A stretch of 64,000 bases of DNA from Pseudonocardia cypriaca (GTDB lineage Bacteria; Actinomycetota; Actinomycetes; Mycobacteriales; Pseudonocardiaceae), in NCBI RefSeq assembly GCF_006717045.1, contig NZ_VFPH01000002.1, positions 1,302,001-1,366,000 on the forward strand, written 5' to 3'. The notes beneath the pieces are model-generated. The model was not told where the DNA came from, did no database searches, and saw only the letters and a program-made list of their open reading frames with translations. Below, piece after piece: positions 1 through 7,163 of this stretch. Position numbers and translations under genes: made by a program. Position 1 is the stretch's first letter, and each line of letters opens with the position of its first letter.

Positions 1-194
1 GCCGCGGGCTCCTCCGCGACGGCGCCGATGCGGCGGACGTCTGGGCCGAGTGGCAGGCGGCCGAGGACCCGTTCCAGGCGGAGCAGCGGCCGTGGGAGCG
101 GGCCGGGCTCATCGTGTCCGGTGCCCCCGATGTCCCCCACGACCCGCGGTCCGAGCTGGTGGTCGCCCCCGCCGTACGCCCGTCGCCTGCGTGA
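1..194 (+). CDS. C-terminal end of a uridine kinase-like P-loop protein (partial)
   Basis: The frame beginning at base 3 is open from the window edge to a TGA at 192-194. The residues WAEWQAAEDPF followed by ERAGLIVSG resemble the C-terminus of actinobacterial uridine kinase-like proteins, where a Trp-rich helix is followed by a strand carrying D/G-hydrophobic residues. The P-loop and start lie outside the window, so activity cannot be judged. The last 86 bases overlap, tail to tail, the 3' end of the exporter gene on the other strand. The family call rests on a short match and is tentative. Confidence 0.5.
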   Translation, partial: RGLLRDGADAADVWAEWQAAEDPFQAEQRPWERAGLIVSGAPDVPHDPRSELVVAPAVRPSPA

Positions 195-1308
195 GCGCCG
201 CGCCGATGGCGCTGAGCACCGCCCCGGCGATGCCGAGGAGGGTGACCGGCACCGCCTGCTGCAGGATCCCGCCGAGCGCACCACCGGCGGCCACGCCCGC
301 GTAGATCGCCGAGTTGTTCAGCCCGAGCAGCACGGGCGTGGCGTCCGGCGCGTGGGCGACCAGCCGGTGCTGCTGCGGGACGATCGGCATCGAGACGAAC
401 ACGCCCCACCCGACGGCCCAGACGACCGCGGTCACGAACCCGCCGACGGCCACCGGGGCGACCGCGAGCACGAGCGCGGCGGCGACGAGCCCGGCGAGCA
501 CAACGCGCCTCGGCGCGTAGCGGTCCGACAGCGCGCCGCCGAGCGCGTTGCCCGCGACGTTGCCGATCCCCCACGCGAACAGGACGACGGTGAGGGCCGT
601 ACCGGACCCGCCGGTGGCGCCCTCGAGCGCGGGGCCGATGTAGGTGTAGAGCACGTGGGTGCCGGCGAGCGCGAGCAGCGTGACCGCGAGCATGCCCAGC
701 ACCGCCGGTTCGCGCAGCGGGCGCAGGCGGGCGCGCAACGAGGTGCTGGGCAACGAGACCGCCGGCACCCCGAACGCCACGCCCGCCGCGGCGACGAGTC
801 CGATCGCGGTGACCACCCACAGCGTCACGCGCCAGTCGGTCGCGCCGATCAGCGTGCCGGCCGGCAGCCCGAGCGCCATGGAGATGCTCAGCCCGCCCAT
901 CACGGTGGCGAGTGCGCGGCCCTGGCGCTCCGGTGGCGCGATCGCGGCGGCCGTGCTGAACGCCGCGGCACCGATCAGGCCCGCGCCGAGCGCCGTGAAG
1001 ACGCGGGCACCGAGCACGACCGGGTAGGACGGCCCGAGCGCGGTGAGGGCGTTCCCGACGGAGAACCCGGCCAGCCCGATGAGCATCGTGGTCCGCCGGT
1101 CGAGCGAGCTGGTCGCGGCGCCCAGCACCGGCGCCGACACCGCGAACGCGAGTGCGAATGCGGTGACGAGCTGACCGGCGGCCGGGATGCCCACCGCGAG
1201 GTCCCGCGCGATCGCGGGAAGCAGGCCCGCGATGACGAACCCGTCCGTACCGACGGCGAACAGGGCGAGTGAGAGCGGCAGCAGCCGCACGAACAACGAG
1301 GAGCGCAC
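109..1308 (-). CDS. MFS drug exporter, Cmx/CmrA-like (DHA1)
   Basis: A 399-residue 12-helix permease of the major facilitator superfamily. The start is a GTG at 1308, giving the N-terminus VRSSLFVRLLPLSLALF, directly entering helix 1. The segment FAVGTDGFVIAGLLP and the following helices match the Cmx/Cml chloramphenicol-exporter group of proton antiporters; the substrate cannot be read from sequence. Longer upstream extensions are Arg/Pro-rich and overlap the VOC gene, so they were rejected. The final 20 residues (RRGRPPARTAGRG and onward) are low-complexity and overlap the kinase gene on the opposite strand, so the real C-terminus may simply run on into a neighbour. Confidence 0.85.
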   Translation of the reverse strand: MRSSLFVRLLPLSLALFAVGTDGFVIAGLLPAIARDLAVGIPAAGQLVTAFALAFAVSAPVLGAATSSLDRRTTMLIGLAGFSVGNALTALGPSYPVVLGARVFTALGAGLIGAAAFSTAAAIAPPERQGRALATVMGGLSISMALGLPAGTLIGATDWRVTLWVVTAIGLVAAAGVAFGVPAVSLPSTSLRARLRPLREPAVLGMLAVTLLALAGTHVLYTYIGPALEGATGGSGTALTVVLFAWGIGNVAGNALGGALSDRYAPRRVVLAGLVAAALVLAVAPVAVGGFVTAVVWAVGWGVFVSMPIVPQQHRLVAHAPDATPVLLGLNNSAIYAGVAAGGALGGILQQAVPVTLLGIAGAVLSAIGAALTQATGVRRGRPPARTAGRGGHRGHRTR

Positions 1309-1330
1309 GACGAACCTTTCGAGTGGTGGG

Positions 1331-2173
1331 TCAGAGCTGCGCGAGGCCGAACCGGGCGCCCTGGTCGTCGGCGCACTCGATCCGGGGGCCACCGCGCTGG
1401 TGGCGCACCGACCCGACCGGGCGGCCGCCGGATCCCTCCACCGCGGCGAGCGCGGTGTCCAGGTCCGGCACCCGGAACCAGGGCACGGCGACCGCACCGG
1501 TGGTGCCGCCCTCCAGCCCGAAGGCCGGGGTGGCCGGGCCGCCCGGCGGCTCCGGGTGCCAGTAGCCCGGTCCGGCACCGGGCCGGAAACGCCAGCCGAG
1601 GACGGTGCCGTAGAACGCGCGGGCCCGGGTGGTGTCCGGCAGCCGCAGCAGCACGTAGTCGAGCTCGCCGGGACCGGCGGACTGCTCGGGGGCGCGGCCG
1701 GTCCGCGCGACGAGGGTGAACGCCAGCCCCTGGTCGTCGACGCAGTCGGCGGTGCGCCCGTAGGACCGGTCGGCCGGCCCGGCAGCGGTTCCGCCTGCGG
1801 CGCGCACCAGCGCGACCGCCGCGTCGACGTCCGGCACCGCGTAGTACGGCGCCAGCGTCGGGTCCCGGTCGGTGACGCGGAGACCGAGGGGCAGGGCGAG
1901 GCCGCGGACCTGGCGCGTCGGGCGGCCGTCCCGGTCGGGGCTCGGGGTCGTCGTCCAGCCGAGCACGCGCCCGTAGAACCGCGCTGCCCGCCCGATGTCC
2001 CGCGTCAGGACGGCCGCGTAGGTGATCTGCCCGGGGAGCGGGCCCGACGGGCCGCGCACCACGTCGTCGGCGAGCAGCGCGCGCTCGATGCGGGCACGCA
2101 GCGCGCGGGCGAAGCCGGGGTCCGGTGCGACGGGAGTGGACGGCGTGCGCAGGGCGTCGAACGGGTCGGTCAT
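1331..2173 (-). CDS. VOC (glyoxalase/bleomycin-resistance) family protein with two VOC modules
   Basis: This 280-residue protein starts MTDPFDALRTPSTP and has an N-terminal stretch (PDPGFARALRARIERAL) that is characteristic of VOC proteins encoded next to ECF sigma factors. Two vicinal-oxygen-chelate modules follow, roughly residues 50-155 (YAAVLTRDIGRAARFYGRVLG) and 170-280 (YVLLRLPDTTRARAFYGTVLG). The start ATG overlaps the stop of the sigma-factor gene by four bases (ATGA, 2170-2173), so the two are translationally coupled. The substrate is unknown. Pairing with a sigma factor suggests a role in sensing or detoxifying an electrophile, by analogy with other ECF-coupled enzymes. Confidence 0.85.
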   Translation of the reverse strand: MTDPFDALRTPSTPVAPDPGFARALRARIERALLADDVVRGPSGPLPGQITYAAVLTRDIGRAARFYGRVLGWTTTPSPDRDGRPTRQVRGLALPLGLRVTDRDPTLAPYYAVPDVDAAVALVRAAGGTAAGPADRSYGRTADCVDDQGLAFTLVARTGRAPEQSAGPGELDYVLLRLPDTTRARAFYGTVLGWRFRPGAGPGYWHPEPPGGPATPAFGLEGGTTGAVAVPWFRVPDLDTALAAVEGSGGRPVGSVRHQRGGPRIECADDQGARFGLAQL

Positions 2174-2700
2174 CGCGGCCCTCCCTCCCCCAGTGCGGTG
2201 TAGCTGCGACGGAACGCGGCGCGAGCCCGCGTGAGCACCGCCTCGGTGGCGTGGACGGTGCGGCCGAGCGCCCGTGCGACCTCCGGCACCGGGAGTCCGT
2301 CGAGGTAGCGGAGGGTGAGCGCGGCGCGGTGCACGCCCGACTGCCGTTCGAGGACCTGCCGGGCGAGCATCGCGTCGAGCCGCTCGTCCCACGGGTCGTC
2401 GGCCGGGTCCGGCTCGGCGTCCACGGCGCGCAGCCCGCGCTGTTCGCGCTCCGCGGCCCGCCAGTGGTCGACCAGCTTGTGGCGCGCGATCCCGATCAGC
2501 CAGCCGATGGTGGGCAGCGGCCGCGGCTGCCCGCGTGCGGCGGCGACGGCGGCGAGGAACGTCTCGGCCGTGAGGTCCTCGGCCAGCGGCCGGCTACCGC
2601 AGCGCGCGAGCAGGTAGCCGTAGACCTCCGGCAGCGCCTCGTCGTACAGGTCGAGCAGCGCGGCCCCGACGACCGGCCGAACCTCCCCGCTGCTGCTCAC
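2170..2700 (-). CDS. ECF-type RNA polymerase sigma factor
   Basis: This 176-residue protein has a sigma-70 region 2 around residues 18-85 (LYGYLLARCGSR-type helix, then AEDLTAETFLAAV and IGWLIGIARHKLVDHWR) and a region 4 helix-turn-helix around 120-170 (ALTLRYLDGLPVPEVARALG). The length suits an extracytoplasmic-function sigma factor. No anti-sigma gene is adjacent; the downstream coupled gene encodes a VOC protein instead. That arrangement recurs in actinobacteria and may mean the partner protein or a small-molecule signal controls activity. About 520 bp of non-coding DNA lies upstream. Confidence 0.88.
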   Translation of the reverse strand: MSSSGEVRPVVGAALLDLYDEALPEVYGYLLARCGSRPLAEDLTAETFLAAVAAARGQPRPLPTIGWLIGIARHKLVDHWRAAEREQRGLRAVDAEPDPADDPWDERLDAMLARQVLERQSGVHRAALTLRYLDGLPVPEVARALGRTVHATEAVLTRARAAFRRSYTALGEGGPR

Positions 2701-3131
2701 AACCCTTCATCGTTCGGGCGCCGCACCCTCCGACGGAGCTTCACCCGATCGGCGCAGCAAGGCTGCGACTGGTAGGCAGCCGGTCCCGACCCTCACCCCC
2801 AACCGATCACGCATGGTCAGGCACGACCAGCCTCGGCCAGGCGTCGCGCCGCAGGTCGCCAGGGGTGGTGGGGGTGGGAACGGGACCACAGCAGGTCGCG
2901 TGGCACCCAAGCCGAGCGCTCGTCGGGACCGCCGTGCCCCCGAGTCGGGGACGGCCGCCAGAGCAACCACATGATTCGGTAGTGATGCCAACCCGGCCAC
3001 CGAACGAGGTGCGGGGAGAGGCGACCGGATCGACCACACCAGCAGCCGGGGGCGGACAGGTGAGGCCGGGAGGCCCGAGCCGGGAACGGCGCGCCCACCG
3101 GAACGGTTCCCACCACGACGGGCACCGCCCG

Positions 3132-3149
3132 AGCGTTCCGCGGAACGCT
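3132..3149. repeat. 18-bp perfect palindrome, copy 1 of GTTCCGCGGAAC element
   Basis: The sequence AGCGTTCCGCGGAACGCT is its own reverse complement. It shares the 12-bp core GTTCCGCGGAAC with copies at 3190-3207 and 31964-31977. All three lie outside genes and near the 3' ends of transcription units. It may act as a stem for transcript ends or as a protein-binding site. Confidence 0.7.
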
Positions 3150-3189
3150 GTGCACCGACCCCAAATGATGTGCACGCCCATCCGCGGAT

Positions 3190-3207
3190 CGCGTTCCGCG
3201 GAACGCG
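3190..3207. terminator. 18-bp palindrome, copy 2; putative terminator of the TetR gene
   Basis: CGCGTTCCGCGGAACGCG is a perfect palindrome located 14 bp beyond the stop codon of the minus-strand TetR gene. It can fold into a short GC-rich hairpin with a CGCG loop but has no T-run, as is common for actinobacterial terminators. The same core occurs 58 bp away and again near 31.97 kb. Confidence 0.55.
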
Positions 3208-3220
3208 GCGCCCTGGAGAT

Positions 3221-3823
3221 TCAATCGCGAGCGTGGGCTGCCGGGCTGCGCCGGGCGAGGCCGTGCAGCAACAGCTCGGCGAGGCGGCCGTACGCCTCCG
3301 CGTCGTCCAGCCCGGTGGACGCGGCGACCTGCCGCTGCTGGATCCGCACCATCGTCGCGGTCACGACGTCGGCGACGAAGCCGGTGTGCACGTCGCGGAA
3401 CGCGCCGGACGCGACGCCGTCGGCCACGAGCTGTTGCACGCGGGCCGCCGCGGCGTGCGTGTTGCGCTCGTACACCTCGGCGGCGGGCGGGAAGGCGGCG
3501 ACGTCGTCGAAGAACCGCGCGGACGCGGGTGCGAGCTCCTCGGCGACGGCGCGCAGGTACGCGCCCACCCGCTCGGCCGGGTCGGCCCGGGCGGCGACGG
3601 CGGCCTCGACCCGCTCGGTTGCGCCGCGGAAGAAGTGCACCACGGCGGCGCGGACCAGCTGCTCCTTGCTGCCCGCCAGTGCGTAGAGGGTGCGCTTGGA
3701 GCAGTGCAGGCGCGCGGCGACGTCGTCGACGGTCAGGTGCGCGAAACCGTCGGCGAGCAGCAGCTCCACGAGTGCGTCGAACAGCTGCTCCCGACGAACT
3801 GCGCCACGCCGGATCACGCCCAT
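3221..3823 (-). CDS. TetR/AcrR family transcriptional regulator
   Basis: This 200-residue protein starts MGVIRRGAVRREQLFDALVELLL. The TetR DNA-binding domain occupies about residues 10-60, with the helix-turn-helix LTVDDVAARLHCSKRTLYALAGSKEQLV. The ligand-binding helical part follows. The gene is divergent from an acyl-CoA dehydrogenase, and the 58-bp gap contains an inverted repeat (3839-3866). Local repression of itself and the dehydrogenase is therefore the likely role, probably relieved by an acyl-CoA or fatty-acid-like ligand. Upstream in-frame extensions would cover the operator and were rejected. Confidence 0.88.
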   Translation of the reverse strand: MGVIRRGAVRREQLFDALVELLLADGFAHLTVDDVAARLHCSKRTLYALAGSKEQLVRAAVVHFFRGATERVEAAVAARADPAERVGAYLRAVAEELAPASARFFDDVAAFPPAAEVYERNTHAAAARVQQLVADGVASGAFRDVHTGFVADVVTATMVRIQQRQVAASTGLDDAEAYGRLAELLLHGLARRSPAAHARD

Positions 3824-3838
3824 GTCGGCTATCCTATC

Positions 3839-3866
3839 CGGTACTGGAGTTCCTCTTGCAGTACCG
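3839..3866. promoter_or_regulatory. Inverted repeat, probable operator of the adjacent TetR regulator
   Basis: CGGTACTG (3839-3846) and CAGTACCG (3859-3866) are perfect 8-bp inverted half-sites separated by 12 bp. They lie in the intergenic region between the divergent TetR and acyl-CoA dehydrogenase starts, immediately upstream of the GAGGAG ribosome binding site at 3871. TetR dimers bind such sites. No experimental support can be given. Confidence 0.6.
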
Positions 3867-3881
3867 ATACGAGGAGCGGTC

Positions 3882-5024
3882 ATGGCCGTCGATCGCCTGC
3901 TGCCCACCACCGAAGCCGCCGACCTGATCGCGCTCGCCCGCGAGATCGCCGACAAGGAGCTCGCCCCGCGCGTCGACGAGCACGAGCGGGCCGAGACGTA
4001 TCCGGAAGGGCTCTTCGCCACGCTCGGCGCCGCCGGCCTGCTGGGCCTGCCATACGCGGAGGAACACGGCGGCGGGGCGCAGCCGTACGAGGTCTACCTC
4101 CAGGTGCTCGAGGAGCTCGCGGCGCGCTGGGCTGCCGTAGCCGTCGCGGTGAGCGTGCACGGGCTCGCGTGCCACCCGCTCACGACGTTCGGCACGCCGG
4201 AGCAGCAGGAACGTTGGCTGCCGGACATGCTGGCCGGCGAGGTGGTCGGCGCCTACAGCCTGTCCGAGCCGCAGGCGGGCTCGGACGCCGCAGCGCTCGC
4301 CTGCAAGGCCGAGCGGGTCCCGGAGGGCTACCGCATCACCGGCACCAAGGCCTGGATCACCCACGGCGGCCGGGCCGGCTGCTACGCGTTGTTCGCCCGC
4401 ACGGCGCCGGGCCCGCGCGGCGTCTCGTGCTTCCTCGCACCGGGGCAGGCCGACGGGCTCTCCTTCGGCCGGCCGGAGGAGAAGATGGGCCTGCACGCCA
4501 TCCCCACCACCACGGCGCACTGGGACGGCGCCGTACTGGAGGCCGACCGCCTGATCGGTGCCGAGGGCCAGGGCCTCCAGATCGCGTTCGCCGCGCTCGA
4601 CTCCGGGCGCCTCGGCATCGCCGCGGTCGCCACCGGCCTCGCCCAGGCCGCGCTCGACACCGCCACCGCATACGCCAACGAGCGCACCGCGTTCGGACGC
4701 AAGATCGTCGACCACCAGGGCCTCGGCTTCCTGCTCGCCGACATGGCCGCCGCCGTCGACGCCGCCCGCGCCACCTACCTCGACGCCGCCCGCCGCCGCG
4801 ACGCCGGCCGCGACTGCCGCCGGGCGGCGAGCGTGGCGAAGCTCGTGGCCACGGACGCGGCGATGAAGGTCACCACCGACGCGGTGCAGGTCCTCGGGGG
4901 CTACGGCTACACCCGCGACTTCCCGGTGGAGCGGTACATGCGCGAGGCCAAGGTCATGCAGATCTTCGAGGGCACCAACCAGATCCAGCGGCTCGTGATC
5001 TCGCGGTCACTGGCCGCTCACTGA
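3882..5024 (+). CDS. Acyl-CoA dehydrogenase
   Basis: A 380-residue flavoprotein of the acyl-CoA dehydrogenase family, catalysing FAD-dependent alpha,beta-desaturation of an acyl-CoA. The start MAVDRLLPTTEAAD is preceded by GAGGAG. Signature one appears as GAYSLSEPQAGSDAAAL (about residue 125), signature two as QVLGGYGYTRDFPVERYMRE near 345, and the C-terminal IFEGTNQIQR is the expected catalytic-base/tail region (the Glu of FEGT). Length is normal for short-chain members. The divergent TetR gene suggests ligand-controlled expression. The last 18 bases overlap the convergent second TetR gene. Confidence 0.92.
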   Translation: MAVDRLLPTTEAADLIALAREIADKELAPRVDEHERAETYPEGLFATLGAAGLLGLPYAEEHGGGAQPYEVYLQVLEELAARWAAVAVAVSVHGLACHPLTTFGTPEQQERWLPDMLAGEVVGAYSLSEPQAGSDAAALACKAERVPEGYRITGTKAWITHGGRAGCYALFARTAPGPRGVSCFLAPGQADGLSFGRPEEKMGLHAIPTTTAHWDGAVLEADRLIGAEGQGLQIAFAALDSGRLGIAAVATGLAQAALDTATAYANERTAFGRKIVDHQGLGFLLADMAAAVDAARATYLDAARRRDAGRDCRRAASVAKLVATDAAMKVTTDAVQVLGGYGYTRDFPVERYMREAKVMQIFEGTNQIQRLVISRSLAAH

Positions 5025-5582
5025 CGCCAGGGCGCGCACTGCAGCGGCGACATCGCGCCCGGACGGTGCCCGCTCGGGGTCGATGAGCGCCTGCAGCACC
5101 ACGCCGTTGACCAGCGCGAGGCCGAGCGAGCCCACCGCGCGCGCGATGTCGTCGTCGACCTCGTCCGCGTCGACGCCCAGCAGCATCGCGGCGAACTCGC
5201 GCCGAGCGCGGGCGTAGGTCTCCGCGAGCTCCCCGCGGACCCGGTCGGAGAACTCGATCTGCGCGACCCACTGCAAGCTGGCCGCGGCCAGCGCGCGCTC
5301 GGTACGGGTGTTGCCGATCACGACGTCGAGGAACGCCGCCAGCCGGTCGGTCGGCGCCCCGTCGCGCTGCTCGCGCAGCGCCGCCTCGACGTCGTCGTCC
5401 CAGTCGTTGAACCAGTCGAGGATGGCGGCGTCGAGCAGGGCGTCCTTCGATCCGAAGTGGTAGCCGATCGACGCGAGGTTGGTGCCGGACGCGGCCACGA
5501 TGTCGCGGGCCGTGGTGTGCGCGAACCCCTTCTCGGCGATGCAGCGCTTCGCCCCGGCCAGCAGCGCCTCCCGATTGCCCAT
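5007..5582 (-). CDS. TetR family regulator of the adjacent MFS exporter
   Basis: This 191-residue TetR protein has an N-terminal helix-turn-helix TTARDIVAASGTNLASIGYH (residues 23-42) followed by FGSKDALLDAAILDWF. The C-terminal half is a helical ligand pocket. The gene is divergent from a DHA2-type drug exporter with a 75-bp shared control region that carries a palindrome at 5597-5608. The classic arrangement is a repressor of an efflux pump. Its 3' end overlaps the acyl-CoA dehydrogenase stop on the other strand. Confidence 0.9.
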   Translation of the reverse strand: MGNREALLAGAKRCIAEKGFAHTTARDIVAASGTNLASIGYHFGSKDALLDAAILDWFNDWDDDVEAALREQRDGAPTDRLAAFLDVVIGNTRTERALAAASLQWVAQIEFSDRVRGELAETYARARREFAAMLLGVDADEVDDDIARAVGSLGLALVNGVVLQALIDPERAPSGRDVAAAVRALASVSGQ

Positions 5583-5596
5583 GCGCCGACCTTATC

Positions 5597-5614
5597 GGAC
5601 GTACGTCCTTGACA
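5597..5614. promoter_or_regulatory. Palindrome and -35-like hexamer in the TetR/MFS control region
   Basis: GGACGTACGTCC (5597-5608) is a perfect 12-bp palindrome that abuts a TTGACA hexamer (5609-5614) pointing toward the exporter gene. Related GTCC repeats follow at about 5616-5635. A repressor bound to the palindrome would cover the -35 region. No clear -10 hexamer could be assigned. Confidence 0.5.
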
Positions 5615-5657
5615 TCCGTCCTAGACGGTCGTCCTTGACGCTCGTACCATTCGCGCC

Positions 5658-7151
5658 ATGACCCGCGCCGGGAACCGGGAATGGACCGGTCTTGCCGTAC
5701 TCACGCTCCCGGCGCTACTGGCGTCGATGGACCTGTCCGTGCTGTTCATGGCCGCTCCGTGGCTCGCCGCCGACCTCGTCCCGACCGGCCCGCAGCTGCT
5801 GTGGATCATGGATGTATACGGCTTCCTCATGGCCGGCCTGCTGCTGACGATGGGCGCGCTCGGCGACCGCATCGGGCGGCGCAGGCTGCTGCTGCTCGGG
5901 GCCGCGGCGTTCGGCGCCGTGTCGGTGCTCGCCGCCTACGCGCCGACCGCCGAGCTGCTCGTACTGGCCAGGGCGCTGCTCGGCGTCGCGGGTGCGACGC
6001 TCGCCCCGTCCACCCTCGCGCTGCTCCGCGGCATGTTCGCCGACGCCGCCCAGCGGCGGGTCGCGATCGGGGTCTGGACGGCGGCGTTCACGGGCGGGTT
6101 CGCCGTGGGCCCCGTCGTCGGCGGGCTCCTGCTCGAGCGGTTCTGGTGGGGCGCGATCTTCCTGATCAACGTGCCGGTCATGGCCCTGCTCCTGCTCATC
6201 GGCCCGGCCCTGCTGCCCGAGTCGCGGGACGCCCGTCCCGCCGGGTTCGACCCGGTCAGCGCACTGCTGTCGATCGCGGCCGTGCTGCCGGTGATCTACG
6301 GGGTGAAGGAGCTGGTGCACGCGGGCGCGGCCGCGGGCCCGCTGCTCGCGATCGCCGTCGGGGTCGCGGTCGCCGTGGTCTTCGTCCGCAGGCAGGCCCG
6401 GATGGCCGACCCGCTCGTCGACGTCACGCTGTTCCGCAGCAGCGAGTTCAGCGCGGCTTTCGGCACGTACGTGGTGATGGTCGTCGCGAGCGCGGGCCTC
6501 GGCTTCCTCGTGGTGCAGTACCTGCAGGTCGTCCTCGGCCTCCGCCCGTTCACGGCGGCGCTCTGGCAGCTGCCTGCGGTCGCGGGCACGATGCTCGGGA
6601 TCGGGCTCACCACCGCGCTGGCCAGGTCCGTGCGCCCCGCCGTCGTCGCCGGGACCGGCCTGCTCGTCGCCGCCGCCGGGTTCCTCCTGCTCACCGGGGT
6701 CGGGGTGGACACCGCCCCGGTCGCGGTGATGGCCTGCTACACGGTCGTGACGATCGGCACGGGGATGGTCACACCGCTCGCGATCGACCTCATCGTCGGC
6801 ACCGCGCCGGCCCACCGGGCGGGGTCGGTGGCCGGGCTCGGCGAGGCGGGGGCCGAGTTCGGCGGTGCGCTCGGCATCGCCGTCCTCGGCAGCATCGCCG
6901 CCGCGGTCTACGCGGGCTGGGCCCGCGACGCGCTGCCCGCCGGTCTCCCACGCGGAGCCGCCGAGGCCGCCACGGAGACGCTCGGCGGTGCCGTCGCCGT
7001 CGCCGACGGGCTGCCGGGCCCGCTCGGCACCGCGGTCCGCGACGCCGCCGAAAGCGCGTTCACCGCCGGCTTCGCAGCGGCCGCCGCGAGCGCCTCGGCG
7101 CTCCTCGCCCTGGCCGCGGTGGTGGTGACGGTCCGGCTCCGCCGGTTGTGA
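5658..7151 (+). CDS. MFS multidrug exporter, DHA2 (14-helix, QacA/SmvA-like)
   Basis: A 497-residue permease with 14 predicted membrane helices. Motif A-like GALGDRIGRRRLLLLG lies after helix 2, and helix 1 carries ASMDLSVLFMAAPWLA, both typical of the QacA/SmvA group that exports cationic drugs with proton antiport. The ATG start lies 75 bp from the divergent TetR gene. Substrates are not inferable. The stop is 12 bp from that of hutH, with no terminator stem seen between them. Confidence 0.9.
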   Translation: MTRAGNREWTGLAVLTLPALLASMDLSVLFMAAPWLAADLVPTGPQLLWIMDVYGFLMAGLLLTMGALGDRIGRRRLLLLGAAAFGAVSVLAAYAPTAELLVLARALLGVAGATLAPSTLALLRGMFADAAQRRVAIGVWTAAFTGGFAVGPVVGGLLLERFWWGAIFLINVPVMALLLLIGPALLPESRDARPAGFDPVSALLSIAAVLPVIYGVKELVHAGAAAGPLLAIAVGVAVAVVFVRRQARMADPLVDVTLFRSSEFSAAFGTYVVMVVASAGLGFLVVQYLQVVLGLRPFTAALWQLPAVAGTMLGIGLTTALARSVRPAVVAGTGLLVAAAGFLLLTGVGVDTAPVAVMACYTVVTIGTGMVTPLAIDLIVGTAPAHRAGSVAGLGEAGAEFGGALGIAVLGSIAAAVYAGWARDALPAGLPRGAAEAATETLGGAVAVADGLPGPLGTAVRDAAESAFTAGFAAAAASASALLALAAVVVTVRLRRL

Positions 7152-7163
7152 GCCGGGCCAGGA

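Larger units (their letters stand above)
2701..3220. other. 520-bp stretch without a convincing gene
   Basis: Open frames here translate to Arg/Pro/Ser-rich low-complexity sequence with no recognisable domain and no good ribosome binding site. The stretch separates the start of the ECF sigma gene from the end of the TetR gene, so it should hold the sigma promoter. Its right part contains two palindromes of the GTTCCGCGGAAC type (annotated separately), 58 bp apart. An 11-bp palindrome GGAACGGTTCC lies just before them. Confidence 0.6.

Noticed and set aside
2807..3224. Overlapping minus-strand frames of 110-135 codons after the sigma-factor gene
   Set aside because: Composition is random-like, several frames compete, and palindromes occupy the region. 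No homologous domain was recognised.
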